The position numbers and the translations under genes are program-made. Positions 5,744 to 5,980 of a stretch of 5,980 bases of DNA are shown here, one piece after another (the stretch's first letter is position 1; each line of letters begins with the position of its first letter). Source of the DNA: Oscillospiraceae bacterium (GTDB lineage Bacteria > Bacillota_A > Clostridia > Oscillospirales > Ruminococcaceae); the NCBI GenBank assembly GCA_017414145.1, contig JAFPQL010000041.1:1-5980 (forward strand). The letters are read 5' to 3'. Below the pieces are notes generated by a model. It was given only the letters and a program-made list of their open reading frames with translations, was not told the DNA's origin and searched no databases.

Positions 5744-5980
5744 TCACGCCCTCCTGATCGGATGACGAATCACAGTTTTCCATTTTTCAGGCTGAACCTT
5801 TCTCGCATCGGAAAGATAGATCTCGTGATGCTGCCGGCTGTCCGAAAAATCGTTTACATATCCGTTTTCTGCCAGAAATGTGTTCATCAGTGCCACTGTC
5901 TCCGGCTCACTGTCAAACGGACCGTGATGCATGATCTGCACGCAGAGCCCCTCGTCGATCGTCAGAAACTCCGCAGCCGA
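5744..5980 (-). CDS. GyrI-like small-molecule-binding domain protein, 5' end cut by window edge
   Basis: The frame is open to the right edge. It reads SAAEFLTIDEGLCVQIMHHGPFDSEPETV..., then HHEIYLSDARKVQPEKWKTVIRHPIRRA and TGA at 5746-5744. This matches my knowledge of the C-terminal part of GyrI-like/AraC-effector-binding-domain proteins of Firmicutes: the VQxMHxGPF strand, the ENGY helix end and the closing HHEIYLSDxRK...KTVIRHP block. Such proteins are usually about 200 residues, so roughly the last 79 are present here. The GTG at 5941 lies inside the domain and is not the real start. Members bind small molecules, but the ligand here is unknown. The full gene could be a stand-alone domain or carry an N-terminal DNA-binding region outside the window; the stand-alone form is more likely. 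Confidence 0.87.
   Translation of the reverse strand, partial: SAAEFLTIDEGLCVQIMHHGPFDSEPETVALMNTFLAENGYVNDFSDSRQHHEIYLSDARKVQPEKWKTVIRHPIRRA

Noticed and set aside
5697..5747. 16-codon open frame (GTG at 5747) between the GyrI-like gene and proA, as a possible proA leader peptide
   Set aside because: It has only one Pro codon, the AGGAGG is too close to the GTG, and no terminator-type hairpin follows, so there is no real sign of attenuation.

Overview
The window reads as GC-rich chromosomal DNA from a Firmicute, most likely a gut clostridial lineage such as Ruminococcaceae/Oscillospiraceae. This is inferred from family-level protein resemblance (a short VWA protein, an ECF sigma factor with a zinc-finger anti-sigma and a DUF4097-like lipoprotein, ProA, a GyrI-like protein), strong AGGAGG-type ribosome binding sites, and a TGTAAC/CGTC ECF promoter. 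No transposase, integrase, phage gene, CRISPR array, tRNA or rRNA is visible.

Layout, left to right. (1) The left edge cuts a + strand gene for a small von Willebrand factor A (VWA) protein, which ends at 613. (2) Positions 614-890 have no gene. This stretch is dense in inverted repeats: a loose 639-678 stem, a perfect 11-bp hairpin at 702-729, a long bulged hairpin at 741-773, and a GC hairpin plus T-runs at 788-826. It ends in an ECF-type promoter (TGTAAC-N16-CGTC, 826-851) and a strong ribosome binding site. (3) Positions 891-3276 hold a three-gene + strand operon joined by two 4-bp start/stop overlaps: an ECF sigma factor (TTG start), a polytopic zinc-finger anti-sigma factor (GTG start, about eight membrane segments), and a lipoprotein with about nine TASGD-type beta-strand repeats. 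(4) A bidirectional terminator (3295-3338) separates this operon from a convergent minus-strand group. (5) The minus-strand group, in transcription order, is a GyrI-like small-molecule-binding protein cut by the right edge (5980-5744), proA (5679-4426), and an unrecognised single-pass membrane protein (4413-3343) with nine 33-bp Pro/Glu repeats.

How the genes probably work together. The sigma factor should transcribe its own operon from the 826-851 promoter. The anti-sigma should hold it inactive through the HxxxCxxC domain until an envelope signal arrives. The lipoprotein is placed to act as an envelope-side sensor, modulator or effector of the same circuit. On the minus strand, proA encodes the second step of proline synthesis (glutamyl-5-phosphate to glutamate-5-semialdehyde). 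Its usual partner proB is not adjacent within the window. The downstream repeat protein is probably co-transcribed with proA, but nothing in it points to proline metabolism.

Most of the window is ordinary housekeeping and signalling DNA. The parts most worth a second look are the sigma/polytopic anti-sigma/beta-repeat lipoprotein cassette, the hairpin-rich intergenic region, and the repeat-expanded membrane protein.
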